A DNA stretch of 64,000 nucleotides from Anisodus tanguticus (taxonomy: Eukaryota; Streptophyta; Magnoliopsida; Solanales; Solanaceae). This document shows positions 35,862 through 48,150 of this stretch, piece after piece; the stretch's first letter is position 1; every line of letters begins with the position of its first letter. The stretch lies in assembly GCA_034509755.1 (NCBI GenBank), contig CM067557.1, forward strand, positions 13,182,001 through 13,246,000, given 5' to 3'. Made by a program: the position numbers and the translations under genes. Below the pieces are notes generated by a model, which saw nothing but the letters and a program-made list of their open reading frames with translations, had not been told where the DNA came from and made no database searches.

Positions 35862-37706
35862 AATCTTTTACCTTATATACAGGAACGGAGCTAGTACTTT
35901 GGTTAAGTGTTCGGCTGAATCAATAGTTTTAGTCCAAACCCTATATTTATATTAAAAATTATTTTTATGTACAAATTATTAATTTAGAACTCATTAATTT
36001 TAGAAGACTAATTTTAAAATCATAAATTTCAAATGTTGACTGTGTTTTCTGTATATATGCAATATAATTTTTTGACGAAGGTGTTTTAAATATACCCCTT
36101 GCGTCCCTGAGTACTCCGCCTCTGATGGGGTGATAGCTATGACCTACATGCATGCTTGGTTTTGTACAACTACAATCATATATAATGAATTATTGTACGT
36201 ACATGATCTAAATAATGTTTACAAACATACCAAGCAACAGTGAAAATTTCTCTTATTTTTGTCTCATAAGCAAGAGAGGTCTTATATAAGGGTCCCAAAC
36301 ATCCTTCAGCCAACCAACAAAAAAAATAAAAAAGAGTATTACTTACAAATTTCCAGCTCCTAAGAGGTCTTTATTGAAGAGGCAAGAGGGCCAAGGGCAA
36401 CTTGTACACATTAAAGACGATGGAACGTTTATGTTTAATGGCAGAAGTGGCAAAATCTAACTCATTTTTTTAAGTAATTCGTTAACTCATTCAAGTTTTA
36501 ACGGGTTGGTATATTATGATTCATTTCTTGATTTAACCTAGCGGATTGAATCTGAAATGATCCATTGTTATTGGAACAGGTGCATAGATAGTTGATCTAT
36601 TTAAGTTATAGCCAAAAATGTAAGTTAACCACTTTGAAACCAACTTCAGGCATATGCGGACGAGATTGCAAAAATTTTCATATGAAGTTTCACTATAGAT
36701 TGTACAAGCTTCTCACATTTTTCTTGAAATTTGGCATGCTAAAACCAAACTTTCGATAATCATGACTAAAGTGACCGGCCAAACGTCAAACATGTATATT
36801 TGAAGTTCTAGATATATATGTTTGAATCTGAAAGTAATTTTTTTTGAATTTTGAACTCGATGCAATCTTCCTCCGTCCAATGTTTTCAAGCTTTCCGATA
36901 ACACATTTGAATTAAACTAAATTTTTATATTCAAAACTCAAGAACCATTTTTTTAAGCTTACAACAATGATGATTTTAATGCTAAAAAACCTTATTTGAC
37001 TACGGATACAAAGTTCTCAAATTAAATGGCGATCTTCAAATAGACTGCCAGTGCAAATAATATTCATTATTGAGAAAGGCCAAAGTAGTACAACCCGAGG
37101 GGTCAAAATTCAATCCAAACCTGAATATATAAAATAAAATTTTGAGATCGAGAATTATATAAATTTGGAAGAAGTTGAGCTAATAACTATTTAAAAACGT
37201 ATATTGACTTTTATATTTTCTTTTTGAAAAGCAAAATAGAAAGGAGGAGAGGTTGGGTCATGTGACGAGTTGGATTATGACACAATTACTTGATTCACTT
37301 TTATCGAGACAAACTTTGAACATGTTGGACGATAATCCTCTTATTGATTTTAACCATTTTGACTCACTCAAATTTAACATGCATTTGACACTTCTATTTT
37401 TATATATGTATTTTGAAAGAAAAAAAACTATTTATATATGCATAGGGTCCGCGACAACCAATTTTCTGAAGTTGACACACAAAAAAAAATGCTGTCCCTC
37501 TTGGCTACCTTTTGCAAGTTCATATAGACTATATAGTACTAGTGACTAATAACGGCCATGTGGTCTTAATTAGCACCAACTCTTATACGTAAGCCAAATC
37601 ACTGCACATGCATTGCTTTAGTGGGGATGGTTCTTCCATTATCACCTTTAAAAAGTGCCAGCTAGGTGCATTAAACTTCCAATTAAGTGGGGTTCGGAAA
37701 ACTGGT
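35862..37706. other. Intergenic stretch with a possible MITE
   Basis: An AGGAACGGAGCTAG word (about 35880) and TACTCCGCCTCTGATG (about 36111) may be the ends of a diverged 245-bp MITE. Otherwise the DNA is AT-rich with no supported gene. Confidence 0.45.
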
Positions 37707-38556
37707 TAGGAGTGGGCGTTCGATATTTCTGTTTGAATATATGGAACTTCGATTCAGCACTTTGGTTAATGGTATGTACTCATGAGTGCAAGAACGTAAT
37801 TTGTTTCGATTCTATTTGATTCAATTCATTTTTATTCTTGTTCGGTTCGATTAGGTTTTACGGTATGATGTGTGTTATTTTCTACTTAAAAATGGGCTAT
37901 TTTAAGTTTGGCCTGAAGATATTAATTGGTCACTTTCAAGATAAATCATTATGATTGACATGTCTGTGGTTTTGGGATAAATATGAATGAAATAATATAA
38001 TCAAAATAAGAACTATCGGAAATTTGTTTTGTTAATAGGTTTGTATAAGATCTGATGCTACCTGAATTGAATTATAATTCTTTTAAATGGATTTTTTATT
38101 TTGGACCCGTCGGCTGAAATTAATTACGGGCGCTAGTTAAAATATACAAAACATATACATTGACTATATATATATATATTTATATATATAGAATACGTAT
38201 AATATACTTAATATACATAATCTATACATTTGCTGGCTATTTTTTAAATTAAATCATCGAAAGACATTGGGCTATAAATAGTCTAATAATATCTGATGCT
38301 TCGACTTGCATTAATTGCTAAACATTTATCCATAATTTTCCGGCTAATCTAAGACGAATTGCCAACCGAAGTCCAAAGGTATAGAAGAAACAAGATGTAT
38401 AGCATTATAGTAACATGCCATGAAATGAGGCGACAGGCACCAAATATAAAATACTGGCAGCTATTTAATCTTGCCTAATAATCAAACTGAGAACTCCAAT
38501 CGAATTAATTTGGTTCGATCTAATTTATCGATTTTTCAAATTTTGTGCCACCCCTA
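37707..38556. mobile_element. Possible hAT-like MITE
   Basis: TAGGAGTGGGCGTTCG at 37707 and TTTTGTGCCACCCCTA ending at 38556 form a short inverted end pair of the TAGGGGTG type. TTCGATT/AATCGAA-like words lie near both ends. No target duplication was found, so the limits are tentative. A (TA)n run lies at about 38166-38190. Confidence 0.45.
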
Positions 38557-38633
38557 AGAACGGATGGATTATACTTGTTCTAATTTTACTTTAAATGTTT
38601 ATAAATAAGTTGTTCTCATGACTTGAACTGTTA

Positions 38634-38755
38634 CACGACCCGAAGAGGTTGCGGGGCCGTTTCTCTTCTAGAGCAGCCAATTTATGGAGGCAAAAACCTT
38701 AGTGTAGAAATTTAGAAGCACAAGGCCCATAGCTAAACTTCATATTTGGTTATAC
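38634..38755 (+). repeat. Copy 1 of a duplicated ~115-bp segment
   Basis: It contains GAAGAGG, AGAGCAGCCAATTTATGGA, AAACCTTAGTG and AGAAGCACAAGGCC in the same order as the copy at 39300-39418. The two copies are roughly 85% alike and lie about 665 bp apart in direct orientation. Confidence 0.85.
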
Positions 38756-39089
38756 TAAGCAAATAAACATTCAGGCTATATATCAATCATTGAATCTCCT
38801 TGATATAAGAAAAAACCCTAGCCTAATGGTACGTGGTTAAAAGTTGCTTTAGGTTATGAGTTGAAATTCCATCTTGGATTTTTTAATTAGGACAAGTTAC
38901 ACATTTGGCCGGTCGGTCAAAAATAATATCTGCTAGCCCAATATACATAAATTATATATTATTAGATGCCTAATTTATACATATTATACACATATTATGC
39001 ATTTATCGGCTATTATTTTGGGTGACGGTTATAGTGTGTAAAAATCTCTTCTTTTTAATCCTCTTGTATAAAACCACTGCTTGAGCCCA

Positions 39090-39278
39090 GCGGAGCTAGG
39101 AAGCAAGGGAGTTCATCAGAATCCTCATAGCTGAAAAATTACATTGTTTTATACAAAGGTCAAAATTATTTTATATGTAATATGCAATAGATGTTGGATA
39201 TCCTTTGACTTCTTTATGCATTTACTTTTTCATATTTTAAATTCCTTTTGTTGAAATCGTGGCTCCGCTACTACCATG
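39090..39278. mobile_element. Short MITE with GCGGAGCTA ends
   Basis: CAGCGGAGCTAGGAAG near 39090 pairs with GTGGCTCCGCTACTAC near 39262-39277. The non-coding 185-bp interval lies between the two copies of the duplicated segment. Confidence 0.6.
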
Positions 39279-39299
39279 ACATACCTATGATATTATAGT

Positions 39300-39418
39300 C
39301 ACGCGACCAGAAGAGGGTGCGTGGCTGTTTTTCTTCCAGAGCAGCCAATTTATGGAAGACAAAACCTTAGTGCAGAAATTAAGAAGCACAAGGCCAGAGC
39401 TAAACTTCACATTTTATG
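39300..39418 (+). repeat. Copy 2 of a duplicated ~115-bp segment
   Basis: Direct copy of 38634-38755, beginning CACGCGACCAGAAGAGG and ending near CTAAACTTCACATTT. Neither copy contains a recognisable gene. Confidence 0.85.
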
Positions 39419-40269
39419 AAGAATCTCTCACCCTTTTCTCTGGTGGATGCTGTTTCCAAATTTACAAAGGGAAAGTTGTTGGAAAGTAGCAATGTACATT
39501 GCATAAAGAATCTGACTAATGGGCCAACAAAGGGCAATTCATTAACTTGTAGCTTTCGCCTCCTGATTCTTGTTCACAATGATTTTCCTCACCAGTTTAC
39601 CTATACAAATCAGTGTCATCAAAGCAACCAGGCTTTCTATTCTTTAATCTAACGTTCCATCGTCACAAGTTGACTAGTGCTCTGGAGATCAGCATCAGCT
39701 AGCGCCATATGTGAGCTCTACATGAATCATTCTAAATGATTTTCAAGTAAGAATAGTCTTATCTAAGGATAATTTGTTATAGTACTATATATAATACTAA
39801 GTCTTGATGGAGATTCTTTACGTTGCAAAGAATCTCCAAGTGGATTTTAGAATTGTAGATAATATATAAACTTGAGAGACACAACTCTACTATCATAGAA
39901 GTAACAACTTCCCTTTCCCTTTTTTCTATTCATATACAAAAGGATGGTTAGTGGAACCAGCGGAGACCGACACATCTGTCAATATAAACCTGGTTTACAT
40001 AGTAAATTAGCCATAGAAGAATTTCATGGCTGCAAAGAAACAAAAATAAGAAAACTAATATCTCCCTTTTGCTTGTATTTCCTTGTACACAAAGGGCGTC
40101 TCATAGACCTCCAGAACTCTGCTTGTGTGAGCTTGCTCTCAACTGTTGGTCTCAACTCCAAATAAAGGAAGAGGGTTGCAATAGGATGACAGCCGGCGTA
40201 AACTAGTCAACTTTTTATTACTCACCATAGAGTACCCTAGGACGTGTTTACCTAGGCACGCGTTACATA

Positions 40270-40382
40270 ATATTGGACTAAGATGACCTTGAGCACAGTG
40301 ACATGAATAGTGGAGATTCATATTGCCGACCCGAACTTGCTCGGAATTGAGGCATAGTTGTTGTTATTGTTGTTGTTGTTGA
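40270..40382 (+). mobile_element. TS-type SINE, 3' part
   Basis: Contains TATTGCCGACCCGAACTTGC, GGAATTGAGGCATAG and a (TTG)n-like tail up to 40382. These are hallmarks of the Solanaceae TS SINE family. The 5' limit is not clear. It lies just beyond the stop of the RING pseudogene, presumably in or near its 3' UTR. Confidence 0.75.
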
Positions 40383-42206
40383 TTTTCTGGCAGACCTCCA
40401 GAACAAAATCCAGTTCATATGTACATCACGAATGAGCGTGTGCACGCACAACACCCATTATTGGAGCTTGGCATATTGGACATATTCCACTACCAGAAAT
40501 CAATTTATGAGAACACTTGAAACAGGTGCACATATGCCCACATCTGAAAATCATGTACAAAGTTATGGACATGATTAGTATTGTTTATTTCTAGTATAAT
40601 CGTAGTTTCCTACTTAGCGTGGTTAAACTGCTATCTATATACAAGTTACCTGTATAGAAGAGAATCAACTGGCTCCTCACAGCAAATACAACAATTGCCT
40701 TTGTTTGAACCTTTCTTATCCGAATTCCCCCTGCTCTTTTGACCTGTATTTGAAAAATATCGGTCTCTTCTTTACATAAAATAGACTTCAATAAAAATTA
40801 ATTAAATTTATTAGAATCTCATATCCAGATCTTTGTGTTCCAGCTTACCTAACTGACTAATTGCAGCTGCAACGTCCTGCTTAATGGAACGTTGTAATTT
40901 CATTGGCATGTTCATACAACTCTTCATAGATCTCCGTATTTCAAAAATCTCTTGGCGGAGTTGCTCCATATGTCCTCTCATTTCATATATGAGTTTCATT
41001 TCCTGTAATGCCAATGTCATTAGGTCTAAACGAATTCCATGCTTAACAAGAATATCAGGCAAGTAAGTCCAAGGATAGACAACTCACAGTCGAAGGATGA
41101 CTGCGGAGGGAATATTAGACGATTGAGATAGTAGTGAAGAAGGAGATGGAAAGTGATAAGAGTCATCGGTGATTTCCTGGTCTTGATTTGTGCTCCATGA
41201 CTGCAAAATCTGTGAAGATGTGTTCTGGTGAATTAATACTTCAGGTTCATTGTAATGTTGTCTGCTAGAGCTATTGTCATCTTCGGAGTCATCGTCAAAG
41301 CCCCATTCTTCTTCTTCTCCTACTTCATCCTCCTCTTCTTTTGCATTCTGTTCCACTTCCTCCTCCTCCTCGTCTTCAGCAGCTTGTGCTGGTACTTCTT
41401 CCTCAACATGGCTGATATTTGCATTTGGTAGTTGTTGTGAGCGAGACGCCATTATTCGATCAATTTGCTCTCTCAAACCACTGGTAAGAAACGATGAAAC
41501 GCTTTTTCTGCACGAATAGGAAATCAAAATCAAAGAACAAGTCAGGGACTATGCTTCAATGTCAAAAGTTGAATGATTAATATCATAGGAGTGAGAATGG
41601 ACATAGACACAAAGGCAAGTTGGACAGTATATTAAAATGTTGCATTTCTTTTCAGGTTTTTAGAAATCTATATGGTTGATTCCCATCTCAGATAAGAAGA
41701 GTCTTTCACTACAACGTTGAGAGGGACAAATACAGATAAGCTTCATGCTTTGAGTAGTCTTGTTCAGTGTTCCTAAGTCAAAATTGAAATGCTTTAAGAA
41801 GGAAAGTTTACTTTGTCTTTTATTTTTATAAATGTGGTGTCTTGGCCAGCTTGCAGGTACCTAGACTAATTCCACGGGATACCTGTCACCTCCCACCAGC
41901 AACAAGTACTAGATAATTTTGTTCACCAAGGTTATGATAGATGAGAAAAAATCAACTAGTGTTTATTTAAACCTGAGACCTCATGGTTCTCAAATAGGTA
42001 AGTTTATAGTGTCATTACCTTCATTATCTGATTCTTTTAGCTAGAATATCTAGGCAATCATTTAAAGATGCCTCAAGTCTGCATGTCTATGTATGAATGA
42101 GCCTTTCACATTTTTCTTTACTCTAATGGGCAAGAAGTAGTATAGTTTTTTTTTTAGCATGCATGGTTACAGAGTAAACCTAAATCACAATAGTTCAGGA
42201 AATAAC

Positions 42207-43322
42207 TGTTGGATACAAAGGTGCAGGAAACGGAAATTACAAGTAACTACTAAGTAATAGAAAAACTGAAATTACAATTCAACAACAAACTGAAATTACA
42301 ATTATGTTGAACAAGAAAACTGGAATTGTTTTGTGTATGCTGAGTCGAGTGTTGCACTCTGTCTTTAAGACAATATTGCCCCGTATGTATCCTTTATACA
42401 TCCTGGACAATTGTCTCCCAAGATAAAACAACAATGGAACAATTGAGCAAAGGAAACTCAAGTGCTACCGTGAAGAATTTTGAGTAATGAAATGATGCTG
42501 GAAGTTGTAGGAAGAACTGAAATTTGTTTCTGTTTATGTATTTTCGTGTACCTCAACAATGGTGACAAGGGGGTCTTTATATAGTAGAAGGAGGGGCTGA
42601 TGAACTGCCTCCATAAGTGTCATTACTGGCCAAGTAATGGTCATTATGGAGGTAGTAATACCACCAAAATAAATGGTGAAGATGTGCAACGGATTGACCA
42701 TTTAGGAAGAGTAATTCAGCCAAAATAAATGGCTGAATTGAGTGTTGTTGACGTTTCTGATCTCTCTGCCCAATTCTGACTTTCTGGAAATTTCAAGGAC
42801 CAAACTGTACATCTTGAAACTTCAGGGACCAAACTGTACATATGAAAGAATTCTGGTCCAAACTATACATATGAAACTTCAGGGATCAAACTGTACATCT
42901 GGAAAAGTTCTCTGGTCCAAAAAGATAAACCCGTGAACCGGACGGGCGGCGGCGCGCGCGTGGGCTTTCCTCGAACCGAAGCACATCTAGGTCCTTCCTC
43001 CTTTAAACACATGGGATACCCCTTGGGGTCCCAAACCCCAAACCAATTTTGAGTCTTATAAACAAAATAATTCTTTCTTCCTCCACCGATGAGGGAGAAT
43101 TGATCACATACCACACTTTTCCATGCTTCAAACACCTCACTTTGTGGATCAATATCTCTTTCATTTCTCAACGAAATTTGACGATTCTTGGCTCTACGGT
43201 TATCTACGTACTTAGTAGATCATGCACGTGTGAAGAATCGTATTCTCCAACATGCGTAACACTAGTGTTTAAGCCGTTAAAGTTGATCGGACGCAACTCC
43301 CGCCAAAGGTAAATTTCCAACA
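42207..43322 (-). repeat. 3' LTR of Copia D
   Basis: On the minus strand it starts TGTTGGAAATTTACC and ends TTTGTATCCAACA. A TATA box (CTATATAAAGAC) lies near 42573-42584. Four copies of a roughly 30-bp unit containing AAACTGTACAT or AAACTATACAT lie at about 42795-42902, one more than in the other LTR. Confidence 0.93.
42795..42902. repeat. Tandem ~30-bp subrepeats in the D LTR
   Basis: The words GGACCAAACTGTACAT, GGTCCAAACTATACAT and GGATCAAACTGTACAT recur about every 27-31 bp, four times here. The partner LTR has three (about 48740-48815). The 29-bp length difference between the LTRs corresponds to one unit. They lie upstream of the TATA box, so a promoter role is possible (inference). Confidence 0.85.
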
Positions 43323-43955
43323 ATCCCCTCTTGAAAGAGATTTTGGCGCACTCACATGGGGCCTTTTTCATTTCCGGCAATATTTTAGCGGAACGATGTT
43401 GCATAAGGAGAGGTAGCTTCAGCTTTGAACCTTTCATAGTTAAATACCATCGGACTTACTTACTGCGCAGTGAACGTGATGTCTTGAACCGTCAGTGTTT
43501 AGTGTAAGCCAAGTCAATAGTACCAACACAACAAATTCCCTTACTTTCTTCTTCGTAATGTTTTGTCCGTTTTGGCCATGGACAACTTCTTGGATTCTTA
43601 AGTGCGTTCATTTGAGGCGGCCCGTCCTCGCACTTAAATAGGTGGTCTCCTACAAGGTATCTGCTATACCCCACTTCACAAGTGTTAGGAACCATTAAAA
43701 GTTTCCCAAAACCTAACCTCAACTGTTGAGGATCATTAAAGGTTTTGAAAACTTAACCTTTACCCATACTGCAGATAACACTTAACGTCTATCGCTGGAA
43801 CGGCTTTGGATTTGGTGTTTCTTTACGGAATCACTATACGAAGTGCTCATGCTTCCACCGAAGCGATCAACTGAACTTTTACAACTTAGTTTTCCCATTG
43901 AACCAAATTACTGGGATCTCCAGTTAGTAAGGTTGGGTTACCACTGTATTGGTCC

Positions 43956-46900
43956 TTATATTTTGGGTTTTAAACCCATTCCCCTAGACAGGCAAGCCAT
44001 ATAATCCTTGGGTAAGCCCTTTGTCAATGGGTCTGTTATATTATCGTTTGACTTAATGTAATCAATGGATATTATACCCGTGGTGATCAGTTGCCTAACG
44101 GTCTTATGCCTCCGTCGAATATGATGTGACTTGACGTTGTACATATCATTTTGTGCCATTCCTAGAGCCGACTGACTGTCGCAGTGGATCATTACCGACG
44201 GTACGGGTTTGTTCCAACACGGAACATCCTCTAAGAAGTGATGAAGCCACTCAGCTTCTTCTCCTGCTTTGTCTAAAGCGATAAACTCCGATTCCATTGT
44301 GGATCGGGCGATGCAAGTTTGCTTAGAGGATTTTCAAGACACAGCCCCACCACCAATTGTAAATACATACCCACTGGTGGACTTGGTGTTCTCTATATCA
44401 GATATCCAGTTTGCATCACTGTACCCCTCTAGTATAGCTGGATATCTCGAATAGTGTAACCCGAAAGTTAACGTGTATTTCAGGTATTGTAATACCCGAT
44501 TCAACGCCTTCCCGTGATTATCACTCGGATTACGGGTGAACTTATCTAACTTATTGACTGCATAAGCAATATCAGGTCGGGTGCAGTTTGTTATATACAT
44601 CAAACTACCGATCACATGTGCATATCGCTCCTGGTATACAGGTGCACCAAGATTTTTATCAAGCTTTTGATTTGTATCCATTGGTGACTTTATCGGTGAA
44701 CTGTCTAACATCTCGAACTTTCTCAAAACATCCTCGATGTAGTAAGACTGAGATAAGACCAGTCCGTCAGACGTCTTAGAGATTTTAATCCCTAGGATGA
44801 CATCTGCGATACCCATATCCTTCATGTCGAAGCATTGTTTCAACATGTTCTTAGTCTCTAGGATTACCCTAGGACTGCTTCCTGTGATTAACATGTCGTC
44901 TACATACAGGCATATCATAACAAACGAGTCAGAGCTACCTTTCGTGTAGACACATTTATCACACTCATTAATGGCGAAACCCTTCGATAGTAGAGTACTA
45001 TCAAATTTTTCGTGCCATTGCTTCGGGGCTTGTTTCAGCCCGTACAGAGATTTGACAAGCCGACAGACTTTCTTCTCTTGCCCTTGAACCACATACCCCT
45101 CGGGTTGGTCCATATAAATTTCTTCTTCCAAATCACCGTTTAGGAAGGCTGTCTTGACATCCATTTGATGTATCTCAAGGTCACGCAAAGCTGCGATCAC
45201 AATGAATACCCGTATGGATGTCTTCCGAGATACCGGGGAGTATGTGTCAAAGTAGTCAAAGCCTTTTGTCTACCGATAGCCCTTGACTACCAACCTGGCC
45301 TTGTACTTTTCTATCGACCCATCTGCTTTGTATTTCCATTTGAGTATCCATTTACAACCCAACGATTTATTTCCCGGAGGAAGATCAACCAACTCCCACG
45401 TATGGTTATGCAGAATGGAGTGTATTTCACTCTTAATAGCTTCTTTCCAGAGCGGTGCTTCTGGAGTTGACAATGCCTTAGCAATTGTCCTTGGTTCATC
45501 ATTAACCATATAAGCTACAAAGTCAGGACCGAAGGATTTATCCTTCCTGGCCCTTTTACTTCGCCTTAGATCCATCTCTGGAGTCTCCAAGTTCTGAGAA
45601 TCTGGAACACTAGATTCCGAATGTTCAGCCACCTCGAGATCCGCTAGATCTGAATCATCTAGATCCGGGCCGTCAACGACTCCCGGTTCTTGAGATCTTT
45701 ATGTATAACTTCGTTTGTTTCTAGGAAAGGTGCCTTCAAAGAATAGAGCATTCCTTGATTTCATGATTGTACACTGGTGGATATCTGGAATATCTGACTT
45801 ATGCACTAAGAAGCGATAAGCATTACTGTTATTTGCATATCCGATGAATATGCAATCTACAGTCTTAGGCCTAATCTTAACCTGTTTTGGCTTGGGTACT
45901 TCAACCTTTGCCAAACAACCCCACACCTTAAAATATTTGTAGGTGGGTTTCTTTCCCTTTCATGATTCATATGGAGTTTTGTCCTTACCCTTATGTGGGA
46001 CTCTATTAAGAATCGTATTAGCGGTAAAGACGGCTTCTCCCCACATATTTTGGGGAAGACCGAAATTGATAAGCAAGGCATTCATCATTTCCTTCAATGT
46101 GCGGTTCTTACGTTCCGCCACACCGTTTGATTGAGGTGAGTATGGAGCCGTCGTTTGATGAATAATGCCTTCTTGGGCACAGTATTCCTCAAATAGCGCT
46201 ACATATTCACCCCCTCTATCGCTACGAATGGATTTAATCCGTAGGCTTAGTTGGTTCTCAACTTCTGCTTTGTAACGTCGGAACGCTTCAAAGGCTTCAT
46301 CCTTACTTTTCAGCAAGTAAATGTAACAATACCTTGTGCTATCATCAATGAATGTCACAAAGTACTTGTTCCCCCCTCTAGTTTGTGCGAACTTCAAATC
46401 ACATATATCTGTGTGAATAAGTTCTAGAGGAGCAGTATTCCTTTCGACGGATCGAAAAGGAAGCTAGGTGAGTTTTGCCTCTACGCACACCTCACACTTA
46501 TGTTGAGGGTTTACGTCGATAGACGGCAACAACTCCATCTTTACCAGCCTATGGATAGACTTGTAGTTAACGTGTCCTAATCTATGATGCCATAAATTAG
46601 AAGACTCAAGCAAATAAGAAGAAGGTTCAACTTTATTACTTGGACGCATTACAGATATGTCATTCACTTTGAAGAGGCCTTCACAGACGAAGCCTCTCCC
46701 CACAAATGTGTCATTCTTAGTGAGTACAAACTTATTGGATTCAAACACTATCCAAAAACCAGCATTAACCAATAAAGGTCCAGAAATTAAATTTCTTCTA
46801 ATCTCTGGGACGTGCATCACTTCCTTCAGAGTGAGCTCCTTACCGGAAGTCATCTTCAGGACCACCTTTCCTACCCCAAAGACGTCGAGAAGCGTTGTTG

Positions 46901-48100
46901 CCCATGAACAGCTTCTTGTCGGTGACCGGTGTGTACGTGGAGAAGGCATCTTTGTTGGAACATATGTGTCTAGTAGCACCTGTGTCCATCCACCACTACA
47001 TCGGATTCTCAACCAAGTTGGCTTCTAGCACTACTGCCGAGAATTCCTCAATCATGTCATTCAGGAACGTGTCCTTGACGACGTTAGCATGCGTCTTGCC
47101 TTTAGACTTGGCTTTCTGTTGTTGCTCAGTCTTGAGCTTGCGGCATTCTTTGATCCTATGACCAGGTTTCCCACAGTGGTGATAGGTACCTCTGAACATC
47201 TCCGCTGTGTGGGCCTTGTCGTCTTTCTTGAACTTCCGCTTCTTGCTTGAGTTCCCTTTGGCCTCAGCCAGATTCGTCTTTGCCTCAGCAGGTTGTCTAC
47301 CCCTTGGCAAGGTCTTCTTATTATCTTCCTGGATTTGGAGTTTGATAATAAGCTCTTCAAAGGTCATATCCTTTGTCTTGAGTTTTAAGTAACTCATTCC
47401 ACGAATGAGGTAACTTTTCGATCAGCGATGCATCCAAAAACTGCTCGTTTGGTTTCATTCCTTCCAAATCCAGGTGATGTAAAATCATTTGGAATTCCTT
47501 GACTTGAGATATCACTGTCTTACTAGCCACCATTTGGAATTTTAGAAATTTCCCAACAATGAACTTTTTGGTACCCGCATCTTGTGCGTTGTACTTCTTT
47601 TGCAGTTTTTCCCACAGCTCTTTGGCAGTGCCAACGGTGCAATAGACTATGTAGAGAGGGTCTGCCAAGCAGTTCAGTATGTAATTCTTACACATGAAAT
47701 CGCTATGATTCCATGCATCAAAAACCATCTTCATGCCGTTAACGACATGGATACCAAGGCCCCCTTCACCCGTTTCAGCAGGCGAAGAGTCTATTTCATC
47801 TCCAGCTTGTGGAGGATCTTCCATTAGGAACCGGGCCATGCCCATTACAATTAAGTAGAACAACATCTTTTACTGCCATCTCTTAAATTCTGATCCCATG
47901 AATTTTTCAGGGCGATCATGGTGGTGTGAGGCAGAAGGTGGAGCACCAGCAGTCGGGAAGGCATCGGAGTTTCTACCTTGAACATTAGCGGCAGCAGCAG
48001 AGAAGGCAGCAGAGTTTCTGCATTGGCCGGTAGCGACAGTCGCGAGGAAGGCAGCAGAGTAGCCTTGAGAGGCATCAACAGTAGCAACATCATCGTTCAT
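43956..48100 (-). pseudogene. Gag-pol of Copia D
   Basis: The reading frame starts MNDDVATVDASQ at 48100. Gag (FKRWQ..MLFYL, then SQVKEFQMILHHL) has a TAA at 47870-47872 and a frameshift near 47400. The zinc knuckle at about 47158-47200 has its first Cys replaced by Tyr (Y-x2-C-x4-H-x4-C). A stop at 46996-46998 precedes the protease (WWMDTGATRHIC), where a frameshift follows near 46890. The pre-integrase HHRLGH is near 46570, with a stop at 46464. Integrase covers about 46400-45960 (DRGGEY, VAERKNRT). Reverse transcriptase covers about 45500-44500 with QMDVKTAFLNGDL and YVDDM. RNase H covers 44330-43960 (CDSQSA, DPLTKGL). Stops lie at 45960, 45699, 45270 and 44334. Confidence 0.9.
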
Positions 48101-48150
48101 ATTTCCAGCGATGTTGCAGCAGTTACAGTAAGAAGATATTGTCTTAAACT

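Noticed and set aside
40811..41533. Two small independent genes (acidic protein and coiled-coil protein)
   Set aside because: Splice sites and order show they are successive exons of the RING-finger pseudogene.
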